A stretch of 32,203 nucleotides of DNA from assembly GCF_000177375.1 (NCBI RefSeq), contig NZ_ADFR01000013.1, positions 1-32,203 on the forward strand, in the 5' to 3' direction. The position numbers were made by a program, and so were the translations under genes. This stretch comes from Bulleidia extructa W1219. Lineage in GTDB: Bacteria > Bacillota_I > Bacilli_A > Erysipelotrichales > Erysipelotrichaceae. Shown here in pieces: positions 22,701 through 32,203 of this stretch. Below the pieces are notes generated by a model that saw only the letters and a list, made by a program, of their open reading frames with translations, did no database searches and was not told the origin of the DNA. Each line of letters starts with the position of its first letter. Within the stretch, counting starts at the first letter, position 1.

Positions 22701-23075
22701 ATGGCAAAGTTAACACAAGAAGAAATTTTATCTTATTTAGATGAAGCGACTATTTTAGAATTAAATGAATTAGTAAAAGCAATTGAAGAAAAGTATGGCG
22801 TTAGTGCTGCTGCTCCTGTTGCTGTTGCTGCGGGTGCTGGCGAAGCGGCTGCCGATGCTGCTCCGGCTAATGTAACGGTTACATTAACCAATGTCGGAGA
22901 AACAAAGGTTGCTGTTATCAAGGTTGTACGTGAAATTACTGGCTTGGGCTTAGTAGATGCTAAGAAGTTGGTAGATGGCGCTCCGGCTGAATTGAAGAAG
23001 GATATTCCTGCTGAAGAAGCTGAAGAAATCAAGAAGAAGTTAATGGAAGCTGGCGCTACAGTTGATATTAAGTAA
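22701..23075 (+). CDS. rplL: Ribosomal protein L7/L12
   Basis: This is the stalk protein that recruits translation factors. The 124-aa protein has the N-terminal dimer domain ([31 protein letters not shown]), an Ala/Gly-rich hinge (about 33-55), and the C-terminal domain [33 protein letters not shown] lies 8 bases before the ATG, 15 bases after rplJ. A strong terminator follows, ending the rplJL transcript. Confidence 0.98.
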   Translation: MAKLTQEEILSYLDEATILELNELVKAIEEKYGVSAAAPVAVAAGAGEAAADAAPANVTVTLTNVGETKVAVIKVVREITGLGLVDAKKLVDGAPAELKKDIPAEEAEEIKKKLMEAGATVDIK

Positions 23076-23092
23076 TTCTAAGTCAATGAAAT

Positions 23093-23116
23093 AAAAGGGC
23101 GTTTGGCCCTTTTTTA
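23093..23116 (+). terminator. Rho-independent terminator of rplJ-rplL
   Basis: AAAAGGGC (23093-23100), loop GTTTG, GCCCTTTT (23106-23113) and further Ts, 18 bases after the rplL stop. Confidence 0.92.
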
Positions 23117-23127
23117 TGTTGTCTTTG

Positions 23128-23156
23128 TTGAAAAAACAAGAGGAATTCTTTACTAT
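23128..23156 (+). promoter_or_regulatory. Promoter of the rsmC-like gene, nearly leaderless
   Basis: TTGAAA (23128-23133), 17 bases, then TACTAT (23151-23156). The start codon at 23171 is only 14 bases after the -10, so the 5' leader would be about 7-9 bases and contain no SD. Confidence 0.6.
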
Positions 23157-23170
23157 TAAGACAATTAAAT

Positions 23171-23764
23171 ATGGAAAATAAACATTATTTTAGCAATAAC
23201 GAAGATTTGCTTTCAAAGCCCATAGAATATCAATATACCATCCGAGAAAAAACCTTAACTTTTCAAAGTGATCTTGGTGTTTTTTCAAAAAACAAGTTGG
23301 ATTTTGGTAGTCATGTTTTGATTCAAACTCTATTGCAGGAAGACTTATCTGGAAAAGGTTTGGATATGGGTTGTGGTGTTGGAGCTATCGGGATTTCGAT
23401 ATTGGCCGAACATAAGAAGGTTGAAATGGATATGGTTGATATCAATAACCGTGCTCTACGTTTATGCCGATCAAATGTAGTGAGAAATGGATTGAAAGCG
23501 AATGTGTTTTTATCCGATGGTTTTAAGAACATCCAAGAAACATATGATTTTATTGTTAGTAATCCGCCAATTCGCCAAGGGAAAGAATTTCTATTCCGTT
23601 TTTATGAAGAGAGCAAATCTCATTTAAAAGACGGAGGATGCTTGTATATTGTGATTCGTAAACAGCAAGGAGCAGCCAGTTCTTTTAAGAAGTTGCAAGA
23701 AGTGTTTGGAAATTGTACAGTACTTGAAAAAAAATCAGGATATTGGATTTTAAAAAGTGCTTAG
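23171..23764 (+). CDS. RsmC/YbxB-family rRNA (guanine-N2) methyltransferase
   Basis: The 197-aa protein is a class I SAM-dependent methyltransferase. It has the SAM loop LDMGCGVGAIGI (64-75), an acidic strand end MVDIN (88-92), and the N6/N2-type active-site motif NPPI at 131-134. The N-terminal SDLGVFSKNKLDFGSHVLI matches Bacillus YbxB, which lies at the same place between rplL and rpoB. E. coli RsmC methylates G1207 of 16S rRNA; the same or a similar target is inferred. The start is fixed by alignment to the short YbxB N-terminus, though no SD precedes it. Confidence 0.88.
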   Translation: MENKHYFSNNEDLLSKPIEYQYTIREKTLTFQSDLGVFSKNKLDFGSHVLIQTLLQEDLSGKGLDMGCGVGAIGISILAEHKKVEMDMVDINNRALRLCRSNVVRNGLKANVFLSDGFKNIQETYDFIVSNPPIRQGKEFLFRFYEESKSHLKDGGCLYIVIRKQQGAASSFKKLQEVFGNCTVLEKKSGYWILKSA

Positions 23765-23836
23765 GAGAATAAAAACGGGTCTTGTTGTCGGCTGAATCAT
23801 GGAGATTACAAAAATTGACACTTCTGAAAAGGTCGG

Positions 23837-23865
23837 TTGACGAAACCGAACCAATCGTATATTAT
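23837..23865 (+). promoter_or_regulatory. Promoter of rpoB-rpoC
   Basis: TTGACG (23837-23842), 17 bases, then TATTAT (23860-23865), 82 bases before rpoB. Another TTGACA at 23815-23820 has no matching -10. The -35 lies in an imperfect inverted repeat (GGTCGGTT / AAACCGAACC). Confidence 0.8.
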
Positions 23866-23889
23866 AGTAAATTGCAAAAGAATCGAATT

Positions 23890-23916
23890 TGGGTAAGGGT
23901 GACTATACCCATTTTT
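23890..23916 (+). promoter_or_regulatory. Hairpin with T tract in the rpoB leader, attenuator candidate
   Basis: TGGGTA (23890-23895) pairs with TACCCA (23906-23911), followed by TTTTT. The stem is only six base pairs, so termination would be weak; it lies between the promoter and rpoB. Confidence 0.4.
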
Positions 23917-23947
23917 GACTTATCTTTATAGCAAGAAAGGCGGCTAT

Positions 23948-26900
23948 ATGAAAGAAACTCAGGCATACCATGTTGTCAAATATGGAAATAAAGCAACACG
24001 TCGTGACTATTCAAAAGTAAGTAGTGGTCTGGATCTTCCTGATTTAGTGGAAATTCAGACAGAATCATTTAATTGGTTTTTAAGAGAAGGGATACAAGAA
24101 GTATTTGATGGTATTTTTCCAATCACCAATCATAGCGAAAGTATTCGATTGAAATTTTTAGGTTATCGTTTGGATGAGCCTGTTTTAAGCGTGTCTGAAT
24201 GTAAACATAAACAAGTTAACTATTGTGCCAAAATGTATGGCGATATGGAACTTGAAATGGTGGATCAAGAAACCGGTGAAGTTTTGACCAAAAGAGAGGA
24301 TGTTTATTTAGGGGAACTGCCTTTAATGACACCGGGTGGAACTTTTATTATCAATGGTGCTGAACGTGTCATCGTTTCGCAGATTGTTCGCTCTCCGGGG
24401 GCCTATTTTGGTATTGTCTCGGAAGAAAGGACGGGGCGTGATACCTATACCAGTGAATTGATTCCAGCTCGTGGAACATGGTTGGAATTTTTAACAGATG
24501 AAAAAAAGGCCAATTTAGGTCGTGTGGTGATGGCTTCGGTTGATCGACGCCGTAAGATTTTAAGTACTGTTTTTCTGAAAGCTATCGGGTTGTCTTTAAA
24601 TCGTGAAAAGAACGGTGGAATTGTGTCTGTTTCTGAAATGCAAAAATTTTTGAAAGCGTTAAAACTACCTATTTATAAAGATGTGGTTGTGCCGAAAGAA
24701 ACAACGGAATTATTAAATGAGTATTCCTTATTGTATACATCTATTTTTGGTAATTATGAAGAATTAAGAAACTCATTAGCTGCTGATAAGTTGCCGACAA
24801 CAAATGATGCTTTATATACCATCTATCAAAATCAACGTCAAGATGAAATTGCGACAGTAGATGGTGCCATGAACTTGATGGATTCTCGTTTCTTTGATCA
24901 TAAAGCGTATGATTTAACGAAAGCGGGTCGCTATAAAGTTCGTCGTAAGTTAAATATCTTGGATCGAATTATTGGACATAGTTTAACAGAAAATTTAATA
25001 GGGGCTGAAGGAAAAGTCCTTGTGAAGAAGGGTACTGTTATTGAGCGTTCCTTGAAGAATGAGTTGAGAGAAGAAATTAATAAGGGTATTGCGATGAGTG
25101 CTGTGCCTTTTGTGCATGCTTTCTCTCATCCGGATGTGGTTTCTGTGAAGACGGCATGGAAGAAGTCTTTGGTTGGTCGTATTTTGGCACAGGATGTGAC
25201 AGGCGATTATGAATTGGAAAGAGGAACTGTTTTAACTGAAACAGATGTTAAGAAAATTTCCAAACAATATGAATCTGTTCTTATTTATGCGGGTATCTAT
25301 GCTAATGAAGTTAAGGTAACCAATGATAATGTCAATGCTGTTTTGAACTTAGGCGATCGTTTATTCCAAATTGGTCGTATTACGGTGAATGAGAAGGACT
25401 TGGTGAACTCGGATGGAGTGGCTTATGTGAATGGCTATGTTCCAAACGTTCGTCGTAGTAATATGACGGTTCGTAATCAAGAAGCGATTGTTAAAGCGGT
25501 GATGGCTGGTGAAGAAGTGACGATTTGGCTGGTTGGTGCAGCTGTACAAACGGTTGAAATTAATGTTGATGGAAATCCGGTCAAGATTATCGGTATTGAT
25601 CCGTTAAATGAAAAAGAAACCATTACCATTTCGGATATTTATGCTTTATATAATTACCAATTAACTATGCTGGATGGTGTTGGTAGCCAAGATGATATCG
25701 ATATGTTATCCAATCGTCGTATTCGTACAATGGGTGAATTATTACAAAACCAATATCGTTTGGGTTTGAGTCGTGCGGAAAGAACCATTAAAGATAGAAT
25801 GTCTATTTCAGACACTTCGGCTTTAACGCCTAAGACATTGGTAAATATTCGCCCTTTGACCACGCCGGTCAAGGAATTCTTCTCGGCTTCACAATTATCA
25901 CAATTTATGGATCAAGAAAACCCATTGGCTGAATTATCCAATAAAAGGCGTATTTCTGCTTTGGGTCCTGGTGGATTAACCCGTGAACGCGCAGGCTTTG
26001 AAGTGCGCGATATTCATAATTCTCACTATGGTCGTATTTGTCCGATTGAAACTCCAGAAGGACCAAATATTGGTTTGATTTCTTATTTAACAACCTATGC
26101 AAAGGTGAATGAATATGGCTTTATTGAAACCCCTTATCGTAAAGTGAAAAAGGGTGTTGTAACTGATGAAGTGGTGTACATGGATGCAGAAGAAGAAAAC
26201 GAACATGTTATTGCCCAATCCAATGCCATTAAAGATAGAAAATTAATTGCGGATAAAGTGGTGGCTCGTGTTGCGGGTGAAACGGTGATGGCAGAGGCTG
26301 AAACGGTTGACTTTGCGGATGTATCGCCTCGTCAAATTGTATCAGTTGCGACGGCTTGTGTTCCTTTCTTGGAAAACGATGACTGTACACGTGCTTTAAT
26401 GGGTGCCAATATGCAGCGCCAGGCAGTTCCTCTATTGAACCCACATAGCCCATTTGTTGGCACGGGGATGGAACATATGATTGCTCGCTATTCCGGTGAA
26501 GCCTGTGTGGCAACGGCACCTGGTGTGGTGACTTACGTGGATGCTTCACGAGTGATCGTGGCTCAAGATGATGGTCAACTCAAGGAATATGAATTAGCGA
26601 AGTATTCCCGTTCAAACGCGTCTACTTGTATCAATCAAAAACCGATTGTATTAAAAGGTGAGCATGTGGAACGTGGGGATATCTTGGCGGATGGTCCTTC
26701 AATGCAAAACGGTGAGTTGGCTCTTGGTCAAAATGTCACCATTGCCTTCATGACCTGGAAAGGTTACAACTATGAAGATGCTATTATCATGTCTGAGAAA
26801 ATGCAGGCAGAAGATTATTATACCTCCGTTCATATTGAAGAATATTCATTAGAATGTCGTGCTACGAAGTTGGGTGATGAGGAAATTACTTACGATATTC

Positions 26901-28084
26901 CAAACGTAGCGGAAGCGGCGAAGAAAAATTTAGATCCTCGCGGAATCATCATGATTGGTGCAGACGTGAAGGAAGGAGATATTTTGGTCGGTAAGGTCAC
27001 TCCTAAAGGACAAACAGACGTTTCGCCAGAAGAAAAGCTGCTGTTAGCTATCTTTGGTGAGAAATCTCGTGAAGTTCGGGATAATTCCTTAAAAGTTCCG
27101 CACGGTGGTGCTGGTACGGTCTTAGATGTTCGTATTTTTCATCGCCATGACAAAGGTGTTGAATTAAAGAATGGCGTTAAGAGCATGGTGAAAGTGTTCA
27201 TTGTTCAAAAAAGAAAGATTTCCGAAGGGGATAAGATGGCTGGCCGCCATGGTAATAAAGGTGTCATCTCTCGTATTAATCCGGTTGAAGATATGCCATA
27301 CATGGCAGATGGAACGCCGATTGATGTTATGTTAAATCCGTTCGGGGTACCTTCCCGTATGAATATTGGGCAGGTGTTGGAAGTTCACTTGGGTCTAGCG
27401 GCGAAACGTTTAGGCGTTAAATTTGCGACTCCTGTATTTGATGGGGTATCAAATGAAGACTTGGCAAATATCATGAAAGAAGCCGGTTCTTCTCCGGATG
27501 GTAAGTACGTCTTGTATGATGGTATGACAGGAGAGGCGTATGATGAACGCATCTCGGTCGGTGTCATGTATATGATCAAATTGGCTCACATGGTCGATGA
27601 TAAATTACATGCTCGTGCGACAGGACCATATTCCTTGGTGACTCAGCAACCTTTGGGTGGTAAAGCTCAAAATGGTGGACAAAGATTTGGGGAAATGGAA
27701 GTTTGGGCTCTTGAAGCCTATGGGGCATCGAATACTTTACAAGAAATTTTGACCGTTAAATCGGATGATATCACAGGTCGTACAAAGACTTATGAAGCTA
27801 TCGTTAAGGGTAAAGACATGCCTACTCCTGGTATTCCGGAATCTTTCCGTGTTTTAGTTCATGAGTTACAATCTCTGGCGATTGATGTTCGCATGTTAGA
27901 TGGTGATGGGCACGAAATGGACTTGAAAGAAATGGAACAACAGGATTTGAAAGAAGAAACAGAAGTGAATTCGGATGTTATGATGGTGAATGATGCCGAT
28001 GAATCAGAAGGATTTATGACTGTCGAAAATGATGAAGAAGTCATCGAAGCCGCTGAAGTGGGATTTGATGAAGGTGAAGAATAG
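23948..28084 (+). CDS. rpoB: RNA polymerase beta subunit
   Basis: RpoB forms half of the polymerase active-site cleft. Clear landmarks are [22 protein letters not shown], then [21 protein letters not shown] (the rifampicin region), GPNIGLI, and [15 protein letters not shown]. The protein is 1378 aa, about 185 longer than Bacillus RpoB (1193). Almost all the extra length lies before the rifampicin region, where Asn665 corresponds to Bacillus His482, an offset of 183. Part of it is a second copy-like unit ([22 protein letters not shown], 408-429) after the normal one ([24 protein letters not shown], 342-365). Asn665 replaces the usual His (E. coli 526). ATG 23948 is chosen because AAAGGCGG precedes it and the family start fits. 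rpoC follows after 10 bases. Confidence 0.97.
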   Translation: MKETQAYHVVKYGNKATRRDYSKVSSGLDLPDLVEIQTESFNWFLREGIQEVFDGIFPITNHSESIRLKFLGYRLDEPVLSVSECKHKQVNYCAKMYGDMELEMVDQETGEVLTKREDVYLGELPLMTPGGTFIINGAERVIVSQIVRSPGAYFGIVSEERTGRDTYTSELIPARGTWLEFLTDEKKANLGRVVMASVDRRRKILSTVFLKAIGLSLNREKNGGIVSVSEMQKFLKALKLPIYKDVVVPKETTELLNEYSLLYTSIFGNYEELRNSLAADKLPTTNDALYTIYQNQRQDEIATVDGAMNLMDSRFFDHKAYDLTKAGRYKVRRKLNILDRIIGHSLTENLIGAEGKVLVKKGTVIERSLKNELREEINKGIAMSAVPFVHAFSHPDVVSVKTAWKKSLVGRILAQDVTGDYELERGTVLTETDVKKISKQYESVLIYAGIYANEVKVTNDNVNAVLNLGDRLFQIGRITVNEKDLVNSDGVAYVNGYVPNVRRSNMTVRNQEAIVKAVMAGEEVTIWLVGAAVQTVEINVDGNPVKIIGIDPLNEKETITISDIYALYNYQLTMLDGVGSQDDIDMLSNRRIRTMGELLQNQYRLGLSRAERTIKDRMSISDTSALTPKTLVNIRPLTTPVKEFFSASQLSQFMDQENPLAELSNKRRISALGPGGLTRERAGFEVRDIHNSHYGRICPIETPEGPNIGLISYLTTYAKVNEYGFIETPYRKVKKGVVTDEVVYMDAEEENEHVIAQSNAIKDRKLIADKVVARVAGETVMAEAETVDFADVSPRQIVSVATACVPFLENDDCTRALMGANMQRQAVPLLNPHSPFVGTGMEHMIARYSGEACVATAPGVVTYVDASRVIVAQDDGQLKEYELAKYSRSNASTCINQKPIVLKGEHVERGDILADGPSMQNGELALGQNVTIAFMTWKGYNYEDAIIMSEKMQAEDYYTSVHIEEYSLECRATKLGDEEITYDIPNVAEAAKKNLDPRGIIMIGADVKEGDILVGKVTPKGQTDVSPEEKLLLAIFGEKSREVRDNSLKVPHGGAGTVLDVRIFHRHDKGVELKNGVKSMVKVFIVQKRKISEGDKMAGRHGNKGVISRINPVEDMPYMADGTPIDVMLNPFGVPSRMNIGQVLEVHLGLAAKRLGVKFATPVFDGVSNEDLANIMKEAGSSPDGKYVLYDGMTGEAYDERISVGVMYMIKLAHMVDDKLHARATGPYSLVTQQPLGGKAQNGGQRFGEMEVWALEAYGASNTLQEILTVKSDDITGRTKTYEAIVKGKDMPTPGIPESFRVLVHELQSLAIDVRMLDGDGHEMDLKEMEQQDLKEETEVNSDVMMVNDADESEGFMTVENDEEVIEAAEVGFDEGEE

Positions 28085-28094
28085 GAGGAAAACG

Positions 28095-31000
28095 ATGAAT
28101 ATTAACAATTTTTCCGCGATCAAAATCGGTCTAGCCTCACCGGAAAAGATTCTTAAGTGGTCTTATGGCGAAGTCAAAAAGCCGGAAACTATCAACTACC
28201 GTTCGCAAAAGCCTGAAAAAGAAGGACTTTTTGCGGAACAAATTTTTGGTCCTACTAAGGATTGGGAATGTGCTTGTGGAAAATATAAGAAAGTTCGTTA
28301 TCAAGGGGTTGTTTGTGATCGTTGCGGAGTGGAAGTCACCAAAGCTTCCGTTCGTCGTGAACGCATGGGCCATATTGAATTGGCCGCTCCTGTAACACAC
28401 ATTTGGTATTTACGTGGAACGCCTTCCCGCTTGGCTTTGATCTTAAACCTACCACCAAAACAGTTAGAAGAAATTATTTATTTCGTTTCTTGGGTTGTGA
28501 CGGATCCGGGTGATTTAAGTGATAAACAAAATGGTGTGGTGTATAAACAAGTGATTTCTGAAAGAGAATATCGCACATTAGTAGCTCGTCATGGTGTGGG
28601 TAGTTTTGTGGCTCAAACCGGTGCCGAGGCAATCAAAGTTCTTTTGGAACAAGTGGATTTAGAAGCGGATTATATCGCCATTAAGGCAGAATTGGAAGGG
28701 ACTAAGGGTGAAAAGCGCAAGCAATTGATCAAGCGTTTAGAAACGGTCGAAGCTTTCCGAAATTCGGATAACAAGCCAGAATGGATGGTTCTAAGCGTAT
28801 TGCCTGTTATTCCACCTGATTTAAGACCGATGCTTCAATTGGATGGTGGGCGTTTCGCCTCTTCTGATTTAAATGATTTATATCGTCGTGTGATCACACG
28901 TAACAATCGTTTGAAAAAGTTATTGGAATTAGGGACTCCTTCTATCATTGTTCAAAATGAAAAGCGTATGTTGCAAGAAGCGGTAGATGCATTAATTGAT
29001 AACGGTCGTCGTGGAAAGCCGGTCAATGGGGCTTCTAATCGTGCTTTGAAGTCTTTGTCGAATTCTTTAAAAGGGAAACAAGGTCGTTTCCGTCAAAACT
29101 TGTTAGGAAAACGAGTGGATTTCTCGGGTCGTTCGGTCATTGCGATTGGACCTTATTTAAAGATGTGGCAATGTGGCCTTCCTAGAGAAATGGCTATCAA
29201 TTTATATAAACCTTTTGTTGTTAATGAATTGGTAAATCAACAAATTGCAACGAATCCAAAGACTGCCGAAAAATTAATTGCTCGTCAGGATCATCGTGTT
29301 TGGGATATTGTGGAACAAGTCATTGAACATCATCCTGTTTTCCTAAACCGTGCCCCTACTTTACACCGTCTGGGTATTCAGGCTTTCTTTCCTAAGCTGG
29401 TAGAAGGGCGTGCTATTCGTGTTCACCCATTGGTGTGTCCTGCTTTTAATGCGGACTTTGATGGTGATCAGATGGCTGTGCACTTACCATTAAGTGATGT
29501 AGCTCGTGCTGAAACAGAAGTATTGATGCTTGGCTCTAACAATATTTTAGGACCTAAGGACGGTAAACCAATTGTTACGCCGGGTCAAGACTTGGTGTTA
29601 GGAAACTTCTACTTAAATATGGAAGAAACAGCAGATGAGTTCTATCAGAAAGCGGATGCTTTAGAAGCTATTGGCGAAAAAGTAGAAGCAGAACGTTGGA
29701 GAAGATACGGAGATAATGAAGGACATGTGTTTAAGGATGTGGATGAAGTCTTAATGGCTTATCAAACCGGTGTTGTTCATTTACATAGTCGTATTGTGAT
29801 TCCGGCTGATAAGGCTGGTAAGACCTGTTTCACCGATAAACAAATGAATTCTTACTTGATGACGACGGTTGGAAAGATTATTTTTAACCAAGTATTCCCG
29901 GCAGAATTCCCTTATTTAAACGTGGTGAATGAAGAAAACTTGAAGGCAACTTCCGATGAATTCTTCTTGGCGAAGGGCTCAAATATCAAGAAAGAAATTG
30001 CGGAACGTAACGTAACTTCTGAATTTAAGAAAAAAGAATTAGGTAACCTAATCGCGGCTGTGTTTGATCGCTATAACACAAACGGCACTTCTGATATTTT
30101 AGATGGTTTGAAGGATATGGGGTACTTGTATTCTACTTTGGCCGGTATGACAGTTGCTTTAAGCGATATTAAAGTGGCTCCTCAAAAGAATGAATTGGTG
30201 GCTAAAGGTCGTGAAAGAGCGGAAGTCTTAAATGGTTTAAGAGATCGTGGCTTATTAACGGCTCAAGAATGGGAACGTGCGTTCTCTGAATTATGGGCTA
30301 ACGTAAAGGAAAGCGTCGGAGATTCTTTGATGGCTTCTTTACCTCGTATGAATCCTATTAATATGATGGCTGTTTCCGGTGCTCGTGGTAATAAAAATCA
30401 CTTTACACAGTTGGCCGGAATGCGTGGATTGATGGCTCGACCTACACAGTCGAAATCACGTAAAGAATATCAACCTTCGATTATTGAAGTGCCGATTTAT
30501 TCCTCTTTCCGTGAAGGTATGTCGGTATCAGAATTCTTTATTTCCACTCATGGTGTTCGTAAGGGACTAACCGATACGGCGTTAAAGACGGCCGAATCCG
30601 GTTATTTAACGCGTCGTTTGGTGGATGTGGCACAGGAAGTCATTATTAATGAAGAAGATTGTGGAACAGATAGTGGCTACTTGGTTTCTGATATTATTGA
30701 TCAACGCAATAATTCGATTATCGAAAAATTTTATGATCGCATTGTTGGACGTTATGCTCAACAAGCGATTGTTCATCCGAAAACCAAAGAAATCTTGGTG
30801 GATGAGGATACCTTTATTAGCGAAGAATTGGCTCAAAAGGTCGTTATGGCTGGCGTTAAGGAAGCTTATATTCGTAATGTGTTTACTTGTAAGTCGATGA
30901 ATGGTATTTGTCGTAAGTGTTATGGTCAAAACATGGCTACCGGCCGACTGGTTGAAGAAGGAGAAGCGGTTGGCATTATGGCGGCTCAGGCTATTGGAGA

Positions 31001-31925
31001 ACCGGGTACACAGCTAACCATGCGTAACTTCCATACAGGTGGAGTGGCCACTCAATCGGGAGATATTACACAAGGTCTTCCTCGTGTTGAAGAATTGTTT
31101 GAAGCTTGTACACCAAAAGGAGTAGCGGTCATTTCGAAAATTGATGGTGAAATCACAGATATTCGTGAAAATGATACGCACACAGGACAGATCGTGACGG
31201 TTACGAATAAAACAGAATCGATTGAACATAAGTGTGACTTGACTCAAGTGGTTCGTCAGTGGATGAAACCGGGCACAAAAGTACGCGCTGGTGAAAAATT
31301 GACGGAAGGACAAATTGCACCTAAAGAGTTATTGGAAGTAGCTGGTGTTCGTGCTGTTCAAGAGTATATTTTGAAAGAAGTAAAACGGGTTTATTCAACA
31401 CAGAGTATTGATATTTCTGATAAACACTTAGAGGTTATGATTAAGCAAATGCTTAAGAAAGTCATCATTCTTGAAGGAAATGATTCCGGCTTGAGTGCGG
31501 GCCAAACGTTATCGCTTAATCGTGTGGATGAGTTGAATGAAGCGTTGTTGGATGAAGGTAAGACACCGGCTAAGTATGGTCCTGTCTTATTGGGGATTTC
31601 AAAATCAGCCGTGGAAACAGATTCCTTTTTATCGGCTGCTTCCTTCCAAGAAACAACGAAAGTGCTGACCGAAGCTGCTGTTCGTGGTAAGACGGATAAT
31701 TTGCATGGTTTGAAAGAAAATGTCATTATCGGCAAGCTGATTCCAGCTGGCACCGGTAGAAATTTTGATCGTGAGACAACTCGTCGTATTGAAGAAAGGG
31801 CGGCTGAACTGAAAGCTATTCGGGAAGAAAAGGCTCGTAAATTAGCGGAGGAATCGGAACAACGTCTGCCGGATGATATTTTGGCAGGGATTGACTTTAG
31901 AGGAAAAGATTATTTCCAAGACTAA
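28095..31925 (+). CDS. rpoC: RNA polymerase beta' subunit
   Basis: RpoC carries the catalytic magnesium site, [16 protein letters not shown], with Asp454, Asp456 and Asp458. The N-terminal zinc site has Cys59, Cys61, Cys74 and Cys77 ([19 protein letters not shown]). The second zinc region appears as [14 protein letters not shown], followed by [27 protein letters not shown], the conserved G region near the trigger loop. At 1276 aa it is longer than Bacillus RpoC (1199). AGGAGG (28083-28088) is six bases before ATG 28095 and overlaps the rpoB stop. The ORF upstream of this ATG reads through rpoB and is not used. Confidence 0.98.
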   Translation: MNINNFSAIKIGLASPEKILKWSYGEVKKPETINYRSQKPEKEGLFAEQIFGPTKDWECACGKYKKVRYQGVVCDRCGVEVTKASVRRERMGHIELAAPVTHIWYLRGTPSRLALILNLPPKQLEEIIYFVSWVVTDPGDLSDKQNGVVYKQVISEREYRTLVARHGVGSFVAQTGAEAIKVLLEQVDLEADYIAIKAELEGTKGEKRKQLIKRLETVEAFRNSDNKPEWMVLSVLPVIPPDLRPMLQLDGGRFASSDLNDLYRRVITRNNRLKKLLELGTPSIIVQNEKRMLQEAVDALIDNGRRGKPVNGASNRALKSLSNSLKGKQGRFRQNLLGKRVDFSGRSVIAIGPYLKMWQCGLPREMAINLYKPFVVNELVNQQIATNPKTAEKLIARQDHRVWDIVEQVIEHHPVFLNRAPTLHRLGIQAFFPKLVEGRAIRVHPLVCPAFNADFDGDQMAVHLPLSDVARAETEVLMLGSNNILGPKDGKPIVTPGQDLVLGNFYLNMEETADEFYQKADALEAIGEKVEAERWRRYGDNEGHVFKDVDEVLMAYQTGVVHLHSRIVIPADKAGKTCFTDKQMNSYLMTTVGKIIFNQVFPAEFPYLNVVNEENLKATSDEFFLAKGSNIKKEIAERNVTSEFKKKELGNLIAAVFDRYNTNGTSDILDGLKDMGYLYSTLAGMTVALSDIKVAPQKNELVAKGRERAEVLNGLRDRGLLTAQEWERAFSELWANVKESVGDSLMASLPRMNPINMMAVSGARGNKNHFTQLAGMRGLMARPTQSKSRKEYQPSIIEVPIYSSFREGMSVSEFFISTHGVRKGLTDTALKTAESGYLTRRLVDVAQEVIINEEDCGTDSGYLVSDIIDQRNNSIIEKFYDRIVGRYAQQAIVHPKTKEILVDEDTFISEELAQKVVMAGVKEAYIRNVFTCKSMNGICRKCYGQNMATGRLVEEGEAVGIMAAQAIGEPGTQLTMRNFHTGGVATQSGDITQGLPRVEELFEACTPKGVAVISKIDGEITDIRENDTHTGQIVTVTNKTESIEHKCDLTQVVRQWMKPGTKVRAGEKLTEGQIAPKELLEVAGVRAVQEYILKEVKRVYSTQSIDISDKHLEVMIKQMLKKVIILEGNDSGLSAGQTLSLNRVDELNEALLDEGKTPAKYGPVLLGISKSAVETDSFLSAASFQETTKVLTEAAVRGKTDNLHGLKENVIIGKLIPAGTGRNFDRETTRRIEERAAELKAIREEKARKLAEESEQRLPDDILAGIDFRGKDYFQD

Positions 31926-32203
31926 TTATTAGATGAATGAAGCTGAATAGAAGCATCAAATTCCATTTATAAAATTAGGATGACTGAATGGATTGAGCGT
32001 ATGTATCAGTTTAATGAGGGTCTTATTTTCCAATATTCATATGGTTTGAATAGTTTCGAAAAGATAGGAAAAGGATAGGAAGATCGTTTGAGATTGACTA
32101 TCCTTTTTATCTGTTTTGACAAAATAGGGAAATTGTAAAATGAGTGAACCAAAGAAATGAAATACGGAATAAATTAAGAAAAAATACAGAGATCATTTTC
32201 CCA
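31926..32203 (+). other. Region after rpoC: no supported gene
   Basis: A 32-codon frame at 31980-32078 (MTEWIERMYQFNEG...) has no spaced SD and ends in the terminator, so I do not call it. After the terminator a TTGACA (32116-32121) and TAAAAT (32136-32141) occur but only 14 bases apart, so a promoter leading out of the window is uncertain. Confidence 0.4.
32069..32108 (+). terminator. Rho-independent terminator of rpoB-rpoC
   Basis: AAAAGGATAG (32069-32078) pairs perfectly with CTATCCTTTT (32098-32107), followed by T. The loop is 19 bases. It lies 144 bases after the rpoC stop, an unusually long 3' region. Confidence 0.8.

Noticed and set aside
22733-23032. 99-codon minus-strand frame opposite rplL
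   Set aside because: It is a shadow of the Ala/Gly-rich L7/L12 coding sequence, has biased composition and no SD.
28029-28094. Upstream extension of rpoC into rpoB
   Set aside because: The AGGAGG at 28083-28088 serves ATG 28095, and the extra residues do not belong to RpoC.
31980-32078. 32-codon frame after rpoC
   Set aside because: No correctly spaced SD and no recognisable domain; it ends inside the terminator.

Overview
The window is AT-rich, Gram-positive DNA of Bacillota type. Intergenic promoters are TTGACA/TATAAT-like, Shine-Dalgarno (SD) sites are AGGAGG-like, and there are LPXTG-type wall anchors. The gene content and order (hprK, rapZ, yvcK, whiA; cysS, mrnC, rlmB, sigH-like, rpmG, secE, nusG, rplKA, rplJL, rsmC-like, rpoBC), together with an unusually long RpoB carrying Asn at the main rifampicin-contact position, suggest an Erysipelotrichia or similar lineage close to the Mollicutes. 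This assignment is an inference from gene content and sequence style, not from a database search.

Layout. Positions 1-1500 hold the tail of a wall-anchored protein, a minus-strand membrane protein with a palindromic operator candidate, and a gene-poor stretch with a possible gene relic. Positions 1521-6566 are a tight block: hprK, a fusion of a degenerate Lgt-like membrane domain with a PpaX-like HAD phosphatase, rapZ, yvcK and whiA. Positions 6595-8790 hold a small ORF, an Eis-like GNAT acetyltransferase and gap (GAPDH). Positions 8875-11117 hold a predicted transmembrane HTH protein with an RCC1-like and Fn3-like extracellular part, coupled to a small GYF_2 protein. Positions 11186-15772 hold cysS, mrnC, rlmB, a SigH-like sigma factor, rpmG, secE, nusG and a DUF5684-like membrane protein. 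Positions 15835-19035 encode a 1066-aa LPXTG adhesin lying inside the conserved nusG-rplK interval. Positions 19060-23075 carry rplKA behind a probable L1 autoregulatory leader, an IS200-type element, a zinc-ribbon membrane protein, and rplJL behind an L10-type leader with an attenuator. Positions 23128-31925 carry a near-leaderless rsmC-like methyltransferase gene and rpoB-rpoC, followed by a terminator.

How the genes fit together. The first block links carbon-source signalling (HPr kinase/phosphorylase, RapZ, YvcK) with glycolysis (GAPDH). The Lgt/HAD fusion would place a candidate pyrophosphatase at the membrane next to the HPr phosphorylase that makes pyrophosphate. The second half is the classic translation/transcription cluster, interrupted by accessory surface, membrane and mobile genes.

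Best candidates for something little described: the hprK-coupled pseudo-Lgt/PpaX fusion, the HTH-TM-RCC1-Fn3 protein with its GYF partner, and the enlarged RpoB lobe with a natural Asn at the rifampicin site. Smaller ones are a 14-bp palindrome between the -35 and -10 of the rpmG-secE-nusG promoter, and a hairpin in the SD-start spacer of gap. I saw no tRNA, rRNA or CRISPR array.
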